Positions 25,924-34,317 of a stretch of 64,000 bases of DNA are shown in pieces (positions within the stretch are counted from its first letter, which is position 1; every line of letters begins with the position of its first letter). The stretch is from Mesorhizobium sp. PAMC28654 (GTDB lineage Bacteria; Pseudomonadota; Alphaproteobacteria; Rhizobiales; Rhizobiaceae). Below the pieces are notes generated by a model. The model had not been told where the DNA came from, searched no databases, and worked only from the letters and a program-made list of their open reading frames with translations. The stretch covers positions 310,001 through 374,000 of the forward strand of contig NZ_CP085135.1 in the NCBI RefSeq assembly GCF_020616515.1, read 5' to 3'. The position numbers were made by a program, and so were the translations under genes.

Positions 25924-27045
25924 ATGGTTGTTTCGCATTTTTTGAAATGGATCTACACGGCGCGAGTCTCGGAGCGAGCCGCCGCGGCCAGTGCGCTGGC
26001 CCGTGCCTATATCAATTCCGACCTGCCGTTCGAGGATCGCTGCGCCGCCGAGGCCGCGCTGACGCTGTTGCTCGACGACGCGTCGTCCAAGGTGCGGCTG
26101 GCGATCGCCGAAGCGCTCTCCATGAGCCACCACGCGCCGCTGCAGATCATCAGCGCGCTGGCGTCCGACCAGCCGGAGGTCGCAAGCCTGGTGCTGGCGC
26201 GTTCGCCGCTGCTCACCGATGCCGACTTGATCGATCGCGTGGCTTCAAGCCAGAAGGCGACGCAGAAACTTATCGCTGATCGGCCGGTCGTTTCCATGGC
26301 GCTTTCTGCGGCCATCGCGGAGATCGGCGAAGCCGAAGCCTGCGCCGTGCTTCTCGCCAACAGCGGCGCCGACATCGCGTCGCTCAGCTTCCGCCGCATT
26401 GCCGAGCGTCATGGGCACCTGCCTTTGGTGCGTGAGGCACTGATTGCCGACGCGCGCTTGCCCGCCGACTGCCGGCACATGCTGCTGGTCAAGCTTGGCG
26501 AAACACTCAAGGGATCGCCGCTGGTGATGGCGCTGATGGGCGCTGCCAGGGCCGACCGCGTCATGCGCGATGCCTGCGTGAAGGCCTCGGTGACCTTGAT
26601 CGAAGGCACGCGCCAGGAAGAACATGCGGCGCTGATCGAACATCTGCGCCTGCGCGGCGACCTTACCGCCAGCTTCATCATCAGGACCATCGCGCATGGC
26701 AAGGTCGATTTCTTCGGCTCGGCGCTGGTCGCGCTCTCCCAGCAATCGGAACAACGGGTGCGGGCGCTGCTGGCCGGCGGGCACGATGTCGCGCTGCAGG
26801 CGCTGTTTCGCGGCGCGGGCCTTACCACCGCCACGCACGCCATCATCCTGCGGGCTCTGAAGATCTGGCGCGAGGTCGCCAACGGCAAGCGGATTGCCGG
26901 GGTGCAGGAAGTCAGCTGGCTGATGCTCAAGGAATTGGGCGGCCAATCCGCCGAAGGCGATCTGGCCACTCTGGTCAAGTCGATCCATCTCGACGCGCTG
27001 CGCGAAAACGCCCGGGGGCATGCGCTGGCTATAGCCGCGGCCTGA
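25924..27045 (+). CDS. DUF2336 domain protein
   Basis: A 373-residue all-helical protein with HEAT-like character. The N-terminal half has repeated short helices (RAAAASALARAYINSDLPFE and SSKVRLAIAEALSMSHHAP). This matches the alphaproteobacterial DUF2336 family, whose function is unresolved. No signal peptide or enzyme motif is visible. The start follows AGGCGG. Its stop is immediately followed by a palindromic repeat separating it from the convergent FUSC gene. Confidence 0.85.
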   Translation: MVVSHFLKWIYTARVSERAAAASALARAYINSDLPFEDRCAAEAALTLLLDDASSKVRLAIAEALSMSHHAPLQIISALASDQPEVASLVLARSPLLTDADLIDRVASSQKATQKLIADRPVVSMALSAAIAEIGEAEACAVLLANSGADIASLSFRRIAERHGHLPLVREALIADARLPADCRHMLLVKLGETLKGSPLVMALMGAARADRVMRDACVKASVTLIEGTRQEEHAALIEHLRLRGDLTASFIIRTIAHGKVDFFGSALVALSQQSEQRVRALLAGGHDVALQALFRGAGLTTATHAIILRALKIWREVANGKRIAGVQEVSWLMLKELGGQSAEGDLATLVKSIHLDALRENARGHALAIAAA

Positions 27046-27046
27046 A

Positions 27047-27180
27047 GTGTATCGATATTCAGGTGATTCCGGCCTGCGAATGGCGGATACCTGCGCTTTC
27101 GGTGCTCACGTACCCAAAAGTACGCTCCACTCCGGTTCTCGGCCTCCGCCATTCTCGACTCGGCCTGACCTGAATCTCGA
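27047..27180. repeat. Palindromic intergenic repeat, copy 1 (about 134 bp)
   Basis: It runs from GATATTCAGGTGAT to TGACCTGAATCTC with imperfect inverted arms and a small central inverted repeat (GTACCCAAAAGTAC). It is clearly homologous over its whole length to 58323-58455. Both copies lie between convergent genes, so a bidirectional terminator or BIME-like role is plausible. Confidence 0.85.
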
Positions 27181-27185
27181 CACAC

Positions 27186-29252
27186 TCAACCTCGGTCTTT
27201 CGCGAAGAAGTCTGGAAAATCCTCGATTGCTGCGGCGATGATGCGTAGTGATGCCGCGACCTGCAGCATTTCGCCGGCGCTGCTTCGCTGGGCGATGCTG
27301 GCCGCGTATTGCCTGGCGACGGTCACGGTCGATGTCTGCGGCTCACCGGATCGCCGGAAAAGCAGCTCACGCGCCAGCCCGCGCAGAAAATTCGAGACTG
27401 AGAGGGCCGTTTCGGATGGCAGGGTGGCACTCTGCAATGCGTGGCGCAGACGCAGGATTTCGATACCGACAGTGACGGCGGCTATGCTGCCATCCAGAAC
27501 CGCATCGCCCTTCTTTCCCGTGCGCTGCGTCTGCGACATGAGCTGGTTGACCCGATCATAGGCAAGGCTCTCGAAAGCCGTGCGCCTTGGCACGCGCTCA
27601 TGCAGGCACAGGCGCGCCAGGTCTTCGCGCATGACGCGTACGATGCGGTTGACGAAGACCCATGGATCGGAGGGCAGCACGACGATGAAGACGCCGATCG
27701 CCAGCAGGATGCCGACCAGGATCGATGCGCAACCCGCCAGGAAAGGCCCGGGATCATAGGTCATCGCCTGATGCGGGCTGAGGAAGGCCAGGAAATTGAT
27801 GGCAAAGGCGGTGGCGACGCCGACATAGCGCGGATTGGCCATTGCCAGCGCGGCCGGCAGCAGGATCGGCACGACAAAGAGCATGAACCAGCCGAAGCCG
27901 GGCAAGGCGGGCAGCGCGATCTGGCCGACGAAGAAGGCAAAGGGCAGGGCCAGCAACGTGCCCTTGAAGAAGCCCCAGGCCACTTGCACCGGGTCGGGAC
28001 GGGCGGCAAACAGGCTGGAGACGACGGAGACGAGGATGACCGTGCCCGCCGCTTCGGACCATTTCGTCGTCAGCCAGAAGGCCGCGACCAGCAGCGTGGC
28101 GAGCGCTGCGCGCACGGCGTTGCGTGAGGCCGCCTGGTAGTCGCGATGTACCACCAGCGCCGGCTGCTTGCGGACGCGGTTGGAGCGTGACGCGGGCGCG
28201 CGCAGGGCGTCGAGGCCACGCAGCACCTGCTTCAAGGCTTCGGCGAAATCGGCGGCGATGGTGAGGCGCGTGATGGTGCCAAGCCTCTCATCGGCTTGTC
28301 CGTCCGGCATGTCCGGCATCTGCCTTGCCCTGGCGGCGATGACGTCGAGCCGCGCTACCCATGGTGTCGTGTCGTCGAGAGCGCCTGGTTTGGCCGCCAG
28401 TTCGCCGACCAAGGCATGCAGGTCGGCGCGCACGGGAATAAGCGCCGCGTTCCTGGGCGCGGCATGGGCATGCAGCGCGCGCGCGGCCGACAGGGCCGAA
28501 AGCAGTTGACCGATGGTGCGCCGCACGGGATGCGCGCGGGTCGCCAGGCTCGGTGCTTCCAGCCTTGCATAGACGCGCATTTCGCCGAGCGTCTCGGCCT
28601 CCGCTATCAGCTTTCGGTGCAGGTCGGCCAGTACCGCCGCATCGCGGCCGGAGAAGGCGCCGCCCGCATAGATGGCAAGGTCGAGAATGCTGCGCTTCAG
28701 TCTTTCGATGATGGCTTCGCCCGCCAGCTTGGGCAGGATCAGCCGGCTGGTCACGCCAGCGCAGACGATGCCGAGCGCGATTTCGGCGCAGCGTGCGACA
28801 GCGAGATCGACCACGAGATGAGGTTGCCCGAAAGCCGGCAGGCCAATGATCATCGCCGTGTAGCCGGCGAGTGCCGCGCCATAGGCTTCGGGATTGCGCA
28901 GCAGTGACGAGACGAAGGTGCTGATGCCAATCCAGACGGCAAGCACCGTCACCAGAACCCACGGATTGGAACCGAAGACCGTGGTGATGCCGATTGCCGC
29001 CAGCCCGCCCGCCAATGTGCCGAGCAAACGGTAGAAGCCCTTGGCCAGCACCATGCCCGCCACCGGCTGGGCGACGATGAACACGGTCATCATGGCCCAT
29101 TGCGGATGGTCGAGCTTGAGCTCGTAGGCGGCCAGAAGCGCGATCAGCCCGGCTGAAACGGTTCTAAGGGCAAAAATCCAGTCCGAGCGCGTCGGTCGCG
29201 TCAGGTCGGCGAACCTTGTCCCGAGATAATCTTTCAGCCGTGCCCAGATCAC
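27186..29252 (-). CDS. FUSC-family membrane transporter (fusaric acid resistance / AaeB-like)
   Basis: A 688-residue protein with two membrane blocks. The first (about residues 27-175) has SDWIFALRTVSAGLIALLA and a QPVAGMVLAKGFYRLLGTLA motif. A long soluble helical region follows, then a second membrane block (RAALATLLVAAFWLTTKWSE onward). This is the FUSC/AaeB aromatic-acid efflux layout. No partner membrane-fusion protein gene is adjacent, so transport direction and substrate are not supported by context. Confidence 0.88.
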   Translation of the reverse strand: MIWARLKDYLGTRFADLTRPTRSDWIFALRTVSAGLIALLAAYELKLDHPQWAMMTVFIVAQPVAGMVLAKGFYRLLGTLAGGLAAIGITTVFGSNPWVLVTVLAVWIGISTFVSSLLRNPEAYGAALAGYTAMIIGLPAFGQPHLVVDLAVARCAEIALGIVCAGVTSRLILPKLAGEAIIERLKRSILDLAIYAGGAFSGRDAAVLADLHRKLIAEAETLGEMRVYARLEAPSLATRAHPVRRTIGQLLSALSAARALHAHAAPRNAALIPVRADLHALVGELAAKPGALDDTTPWVARLDVIAARARQMPDMPDGQADERLGTITRLTIAADFAEALKQVLRGLDALRAPASRSNRVRKQPALVVHRDYQAASRNAVRAALATLLVAAFWLTTKWSEAAGTVILVSVVSSLFAARPDPVQVAWGFFKGTLLALPFAFFVGQIALPALPGFGWFMLFVVPILLPAALAMANPRYVGVATAFAINFLAFLSPHQAMTYDPGPFLAGCASILVGILLAIGVFIVVLPSDPWVFVNRIVRVMREDLARLCLHERVPRRTAFESLAYDRVNQLMSQTQRTGKKGDAVLDGSIAAVTVGIEILRLRHALQSATLPSETALSVSNFLRGLARELLFRRSGEPQTSTVTVARQYAASIAQRSSAGEMLQVAASLRIIAAAIEDFPDFFAKDRG

Positions 29253-29297
29253 ATGCTCGACTCCGCACCGATACGGACAAGGTAGAGCAGCGGGCGC

Positions 29298-31352
29298 TCA
29301 GATATCCAGCACTTCCGTCTCGGCGAATTCGGCGCGTTCCTGGATGAAGCGGAAGCGGGCTTCGGGCTTGGTGCCCATCAGCGCGTCAACGGCGTCCTTG
29401 GTCGCCGCCTCGGCGTCGATCACATCGATCCGCAGAAGCGTGCGCTTCCTTGGATCCATGGTGGTTTCCTTGAGCTGCGCGGCCATCATTTCACCCAGGC
29501 CCTTGAAGCGGCCAAGCTCGACTTTGCCGCGTCCGGCGAATTCGGTGCGCAGGAGCTCGTCCTTGTGGGCATCGTCGCGGGCATAGGCAACCTTGCCACC
29601 CTGCCGGATCGAATAGAGTGGCGGCACCGCCAGGTAGAGATGGCCGCCGTGAACCAGCGCCGGCATCTCCTGGTAGAAGAAAGTGATCAGCAGCGAGGCG
29701 ATATGGGCGCCGTCGACGTCGGCGTCGGTCATGATGATGACCCGGTCGTAGCGCAAATCCTCGTCGCGGTATTTCGAGCGCGTGCCGCAGCCGAGCGCCT
29801 GGATCAGGTCGGATATCTGCTGGTTGGCCGCCAGCTTGTCGTTGCCGGCGCTGGCGACGTTCAGGATCTTGCCGCGCAATGGCAGCACGGCCTGGCTGGC
29901 ACGGTCGCGCGCCTGCTTGGCGGAGCCGCCGGCCGAATCGCCTTCGACGATGAAGAGTTCGGCACCCGCCGCCGCATTCTGGGTGCAGTCGGCGAGCTTG
30001 CCGGGAAGGCGCAACTTGCGCACCGCGCTCTTGCGCGAGACTTCCTTTTCCTGGCGGCGGCGCACCCGCTCGTCGGCGCGCGCGATCACCCATTCGAGCA
30101 GCTTCGATGCTTCCTGCGGATTGTCCGCCAGCCAGTGGTCGAACGGATCGCGGATCGCGCTCTCTACAATTCGGACGGCTTCGATCGTCGCCAGCCTGTC
30201 CTTGGTCTGGCCGACGAATTCCGGCTCGCGGATGAACACCGACAGCATGCCCGCCGCCGAGATCATCACGTCTTCCGAGGTGACGATCGAGGCGCGCTTG
30301 TTGCCGACGAGATCGGCATAGGAGCGCAGCCCGCGCGTCAGCACGTTGCGGAAGCCGGCCTCATGCGTGCCGCCTTCGCCGGTCGGGATGGTGTTGCAGT
30401 AGGAATTGATGAAGCCGTCGCCGCCGAACCAGGTCACCGCCCATTCCAAGGCGCCGTGGCCACCTTGTTTCTCGGTCTTGCCAGCGAAGATTTCCCGGGT
30501 CACCTGGAACTCGTCGCCGAGCGAAGCCTTCAGGTAGTCCTTGAGGCCGCCGGGGAAATGGAACGTCGCCTTGGCCGGCGTCGTGTCCTTTTCCTTGATC
30601 AGCGACGGATCGCAGGTCCAACGGATTTCGACGCCGCCGAACAGATAGGCTTTCGACCGCGTCATGCGGTAGAGCCGCGCCGGCTCAAACGCCGCGCCCT
30701 TGCCGAAGATCTGCTCGTCGGGATGGAAGCGGATCTTGGTGCCGCGCCGGTTATGCACCTCGCCGAGTTGCTCAAGGCCGGTCACCGGAACGCCGCGCGA
30801 AAAACGCTGGCGGTAGAGCTGACGCCCACGCGCCACCTCGACCTCGAGATGATCCGAAAGCGCGTTGACGACGGAGACACCGACGCCGTGCAGGCCGCCC
30901 GAGGTCTCATAGACCTTCGAGTCGAACTTGCCGCCGGAATGCAGCGTCGTCATGATGACTTCGAGCGCCGGCTTCTTGAATTTCGGGTGCGGGTCGACCG
31001 GGATGCCGCGACCATTGTCGGTGACGGCGAGATAGCCGTCGGCGGACAGCTCGACATCGATGAAGGTCGCGTGGCCGGCGACCGCCTCGTCCATCGAGTT
31101 GTCGATGACCTCGGCGAACAGATGATGCATCGCCTTGTCGTCGGTGCCACCAATATACATGCCCGGACGCCGCCGTACCGGCTCAAGGCCTTCAAGCACC
31201 TCGATGTCGGCGGCACTATAGCTGTCGCTGGCATCACGCGATGGCGCTGGGCGTTTCACCGCCTGCACCAGCGGGTCCGCCGGGCGCGCCGGTGCACGAA
31301 CCGGTTGCGGCTGCTTGCCCAGGTTGCCGAAAAGATCGTTGCTGTCGTCCAT
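29298..31352 (-). CDS. parE: DNA topoisomerase IV subunit B
   Basis: The ATPase/TOPRIM subunit that with ParC decatenates chromosomes, 684 residues. The GHKL ATP-binding motifs are EVIDNSMDEAVAGH, VTDNGRGIPVD and SGGLHGVGVSVVNALSD. The TOPRIM motifs are FIVEGDSAGGSAKQARDR and IIMTDADVDGAHI. The C-terminus has the GLGEMMAAQLKETTM signature. An N-terminal extension (DDSNDLFGNL...) is common in rhizobia. Start 31352 is chosen over 31382 because it matches this extension. Confidence 0.96.
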   Translation of the reverse strand: MDDSNDLFGNLGKQPQPVRAPARPADPLVQAVKRPAPSRDASDSYSAADIEVLEGLEPVRRRPGMYIGGTDDKAMHHLFAEVIDNSMDEAVAGHATFIDVELSADGYLAVTDNGRGIPVDPHPKFKKPALEVIMTTLHSGGKFDSKVYETSGGLHGVGVSVVNALSDHLEVEVARGRQLYRQRFSRGVPVTGLEQLGEVHNRRGTKIRFHPDEQIFGKGAAFEPARLYRMTRSKAYLFGGVEIRWTCDPSLIKEKDTTPAKATFHFPGGLKDYLKASLGDEFQVTREIFAGKTEKQGGHGALEWAVTWFGGDGFINSYCNTIPTGEGGTHEAGFRNVLTRGLRSYADLVGNKRASIVTSEDVMISAAGMLSVFIREPEFVGQTKDRLATIEAVRIVESAIRDPFDHWLADNPQEASKLLEWVIARADERVRRRQEKEVSRKSAVRKLRLPGKLADCTQNAAAGAELFIVEGDSAGGSAKQARDRASQAVLPLRGKILNVASAGNDKLAANQQISDLIQALGCGTRSKYRDEDLRYDRVIIMTDADVDGAHIASLLITFFYQEMPALVHGGHLYLAVPPLYSIRQGGKVAYARDDAHKDELLRTEFAGRGKVELGRFKGLGEMMAAQLKETTMDPRKRTLLRIDVIDAEAATKDAVDALMGTKPEARFRFIQERAEFAETEVLDI

Positions 31353-31589
31353 GCCTGTCTGGGTACCGATGCTGCGAATCACCCCGCGATACTGCCACGC
31401 TTTTAAGCGCCAAGCGACGGAGGTTCCTGTTACGTTCGAGGGTTTGACCCCCTCTTAACCCAAAACCATTCGATAACCAAGCAGGCGGAAATAGGTCGAA
31501 TGCCGCCGCGCGAGATTCCTCATTCTTTAACAATGCCGCCTAGCGTGAGCTCAACAAAACAAGAAACTGCGGGCATCAGGGGTTTCGGC

Positions 31590-32516
31590 GTGAGGGGCAA
31601 GGCCATAACGATGATCGGCATCGCCGCCGTTTTCGGCGCGATTTCGATCTTTGTCGCCGATTTCTGGGTCAAGAGCCAGGCCAGGGCCGGCGCCGAGGAA
31701 AGAACGGCGTCGATCGCCGCTCCCGAGACACCGAAGGTCGAGTTCAAGACCATCGTGGTGGCGAGCGCTCCGCTGCGTTACGGCATGCCGGTGGAGCGGG
31801 GACATTTGGCCGAAATCCCCTGGCCGCAGGACTCCCTGCCGCAGGGTGCATTCGCCACCGTTGATGCGCTGATGGCCGACGGTAATCGCGTTGTGCTGTC
31901 GCCCATGGAAATCAACGAACCGGTTCTGCTCGCCAAACTTTCGGGACCGAACGGTCGTGCGACGCTTTCCAACATGCTGTCGCCCGGAATGCGGGCGGTG
32001 ACCATCCGCACCGACGAAATCGCCGGCGTTGGCGGTTTCGTCACACCCGGCGACCGGGTCGATGTCGTTCTGATCCGTGACGCCGGCGAAATCCAGGAAG
32101 TGGCCAAGAACGCGCAAGGGGCGGCGGGCTCGACCATCACCTCCGAAATCGTGGTGGCCGACGCCAAGGTGTTGACCGTCGGGCAAGGCGCCGACGTGCG
32201 CCAGACCACGCCGCAAATTGCCAATTCCGTGACCATCGAGGTGACAACGGAGGGCGCGCGCAAGGTCGCGCTCGCGCGCACCGTCGGCACGCTTTCGCTG
32301 TCGCTTCGCTCAGCGAGCGACAGCATTGTCGGCAAGGACGGGGTCACCACCATCTCCGCCTTTGGCGGATCGGTCGCCTCCGGTGTCAAGGCGGCCGCGG
32401 CCTCGGCGTTCGACGCCGTGGCGAAGGAACCCGAGGGGCCGAAGTTCAAGAAGGTCATCGTGACCCGCGGTACGCAGGTTGAAGAATACCAGGTTCCTTC
32501 GCGGGACCAGAAATAG
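31590..32516 (+). CDS. cpaB: Flp/Tad pilus assembly protein CpaB (RcpC)
   Basis: The first gene of the Tad pilus operon. The protein has an N-terminal membrane anchor (MIGIAAVFGAISIFVADFW) and a SAF/beta-clip domain (IVVASAPLRYGMPVERGHLA, then FVTPGDRVDVVLIRD). It is a periplasmic component thought to work with the secretin. I favour the GTG at 31590 (AGGGG seven bases upstream), giving 308 residues. ATGs at 31500 and 31533 are alternatives. A 17-bp tandem duplication spans its stop codon. Confidence 0.9.
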   Translation: MRGKAITMIGIAAVFGAISIFVADFWVKSQARAGAEERTASIAAPETPKVEFKTIVVASAPLRYGMPVERGHLAEIPWPQDSLPQGAFATVDALMADGNRVVLSPMEINEPVLLAKLSGPNGRATLSNMLSPGMRAVTIRTDEIAGVGGFVTPGDRVDVVLIRDAGEIQEVAKNAQGAAGSTITSEIVVADAKVLTVGQGADVRQTTPQIANSVTIEVTTEGARKVALARTVGTLSLSLRSASDSIVGKDGVTTISAFGGSVASGVKAAAASAFDAVAKEPEGPKFKKVIVTRGTQVEEYQVPSRDQK

Positions 32517-32540
32517 AGACCGGCCAGAAATAGAGACCGG
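32507..32540 (+). repeat. Perfect 17-bp tandem duplication at the cpaB/cpaC junction
   Basis: CCAGAAATAGAGACCGG occurs twice in direct succession (32507-32523 and 32524-32540). The first copy contains the cpaB stop codon TAG. It lengthens the cpaB-cpaC spacer. Confidence 0.95.
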
Positions 32541-32565
32541 CATGTACCGGACAGGGACTACACAG

Positions 32566-33982
32566 ATGTTGGGGATCATGCATCGGATGACGAAACGGCT
32601 GCGCCTGGCGCGCGCCCTGGCAATAGTGGCTTCCCTTGCCGCCGCCGGGATGTTGGCTTTTGGCGCGCCTGCCTGGGCGAGCAATGACATCGTTTATGTG
32701 TCGTTGACAAAGAATGCGTCGGTCAAGGTGGCCAAGGGCAAGCCAAAGACGATCATCACCAGTGCCGCCTTCTACCAGATCGTGATCGGCGACCCCGACA
32801 TCGCCAACGTCAATCCGTTGACCGACAAGTCCTTCTACGTGCTCGGCAACAATCTGGGCACCACCGGTATCGCGCTGTTCGACGAGAAGAAGCAGCTTGT
32901 CGGCACCATCGACATCGAAGTCACGCTCGATACCGATCAACTGGCCAGCACCATCCGCGCCAGCGTGCCGGACGCCAACATCAAGGTCGGTTCCGCCAAT
33001 GGCCGCGTGGTGCTGTCGGGCGAGGCGGATGACGCCGTTGCCGCCGACAAGGCAAACAAGATCGCGACGCGCTTCTCCGGCAAGGAGGAGGTGATCAACT
33101 CCGTCAACATCTCGTCGTCGCAGCAGGTCCAGCTCAACGTCCGCTTCGTCGAGATCAACAGGCAGGCGGGTCAGCAGCTGGGCGCAACATACGCCGCCAA
33201 TTTCGCCTATGAGCTGGGCGGCCGCAACGTCCAGATCGCTCCCGGTACGGTTCCGGCAGCGGGCACCGGCGAAATCATCGGGCAGTTGCTGTCGAATGGC
33301 GTCTCGATCGACATTGCCATCCAGGCGCTGGAGAACAAGGGCCTCGCCCGGCGGCTGGCCGAGCCGAACCTGATCGCCCGTTCCGGGCAGACGGCAAGCT
33401 TTCTCGCCGGTGGCGAATTTCCAATCCCGGTTTCCGACGACAACGGCAAGATATCAGTCAGCTACAAGAAATATGGCGTCAGCCTGGACTTTACGCCGAC
33501 GGTCTTGAAGGATGGATTGGTCAGCCTCGACATCGCGCCGGAAGTCTCGTCGATCGATACATCCGCCTCCATCAATGTCGGCACGATCTCCATTCCGGCC
33601 TTCGTCGTGCGCCGCGCCAAGACCTCGGTCGACTTGAAGAACGGCCAGAGCTTCATGATCGCCGGATTGCTGCAATCGCAGAACGATATCTCGACCTCAC
33701 GCATTCCCGGCCTTGGCAAGCTGCCCGTCCTATCAGCGGCGCGAGACGGATCTGGTCATCATTGTCACGCCCTATCTGGTCAAGCCGGTCGACCCGTCGA
33801 AAAAGATGGTGGAGCCAACCGACGGCACACTGCCGCCGAGCAACGCCGACTACTTCATCAACAACACGGACGAAGTGAAGGCATCCGACGCCAACCGTTC
33901 GCTGGCAATGGCGGGCGGAAGTGTCGCGCAGCCGGCCACAGTCACCACCGTCGGTCATTTCCTAGACCTGCCGAAGGATTGA
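32566..33982 (+). pseudogene. cpaC: Tad pilus secretin CpaC (RcpA), frameshifted near the C-terminus
   Basis: The outer-membrane secretin of the Tad system. A signal peptide, an N-domain (ASVKVAKGKPKTI), a BON-like domain and the secretin barrel (GQTASFLAGGEFPIPV, GQSFMIAGLLQSQNDISTS) are intact to GLGKLPV. There the frame breaks: homology resumes as SYQRRETDLVIIVTPYLVKP in the +1 frame and runs to a stop at 33982. The expected LGALFRS-type segment is missing, consistent with a 23- or 26-bp deletion between GTCC repeats at 33727-33730. In the original frame translation runs to 34002 with an unrelated tail. This end of the secretin signature is normally essential, so the product is probably non-functional unless the base calls are wrong. 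The start at 32566 follows AGGGA. Confidence 0.88.
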
Positions 33983-33986
33983 AGCC

Positions 33987-34256
33987 ATGCGTGGGATCTT
34001 GAGATCGAGCATCGCCTTGCTGCTGGCCAGCCTTGCCGGCGGTTGTACCAGCGACGACTATCAGCGCACCGAGGGGCCGACTTTGGCTGCCGGCAATGCG
34101 CAGGCAGCCAACACTGTCATGCAGATGGTCGACCCGTGGAAATACGGCGTCCAGAACACAAAGCTCCTTGTGCCGGCAAAACGCGACGCTCCCGTGACGG
34201 GCGGCACTGGCCAGACGGCCGATGCGAAAACCTCGCAATCGACCACAAGCGACTGA
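33987..34256 (+). CDS. Small Tad-operon lipoprotein in the cpaD position
   Basis: An 89-residue lipoprotein: the signal peptide ends at LAGGC (Cys20), followed by a short, polar mature part (WKYGVQNTKLLVPAK) and a disordered Thr/Ser-rich tail. It sits between cpaC and cpaE, where cpaD (usually about 200 or more residues) is found in Caulobacter-type operons. It may be a shortened CpaD-like secretin partner. It starts 4 bp after the shifted-frame cpaC stop, which fits the original cpaC ending at 33982. Confidence 0.75.
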   Translation: MRGILRSSIALLLASLAGGCTSDDYQRTEGPTLAAGNAQAANTVMQMVDPWKYGVQNTKLLVPAKRDAPVTGGTGQTADAKTSQSTTSD

Positions 34257-34317
34257 TTCATTGGCGACTTATTTGATTGACGAGTTCAATCGGCGACTGA
34301 CCTGACGGGCTGACAGA

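Noticed and set aside
29565..31406. A 613-codon open frame antisense to parE
   Set aside because: Low-complexity His/Arg/Gly-rich translation, a shadow of parE, whose ATPase and TOPRIM motifs are clear.
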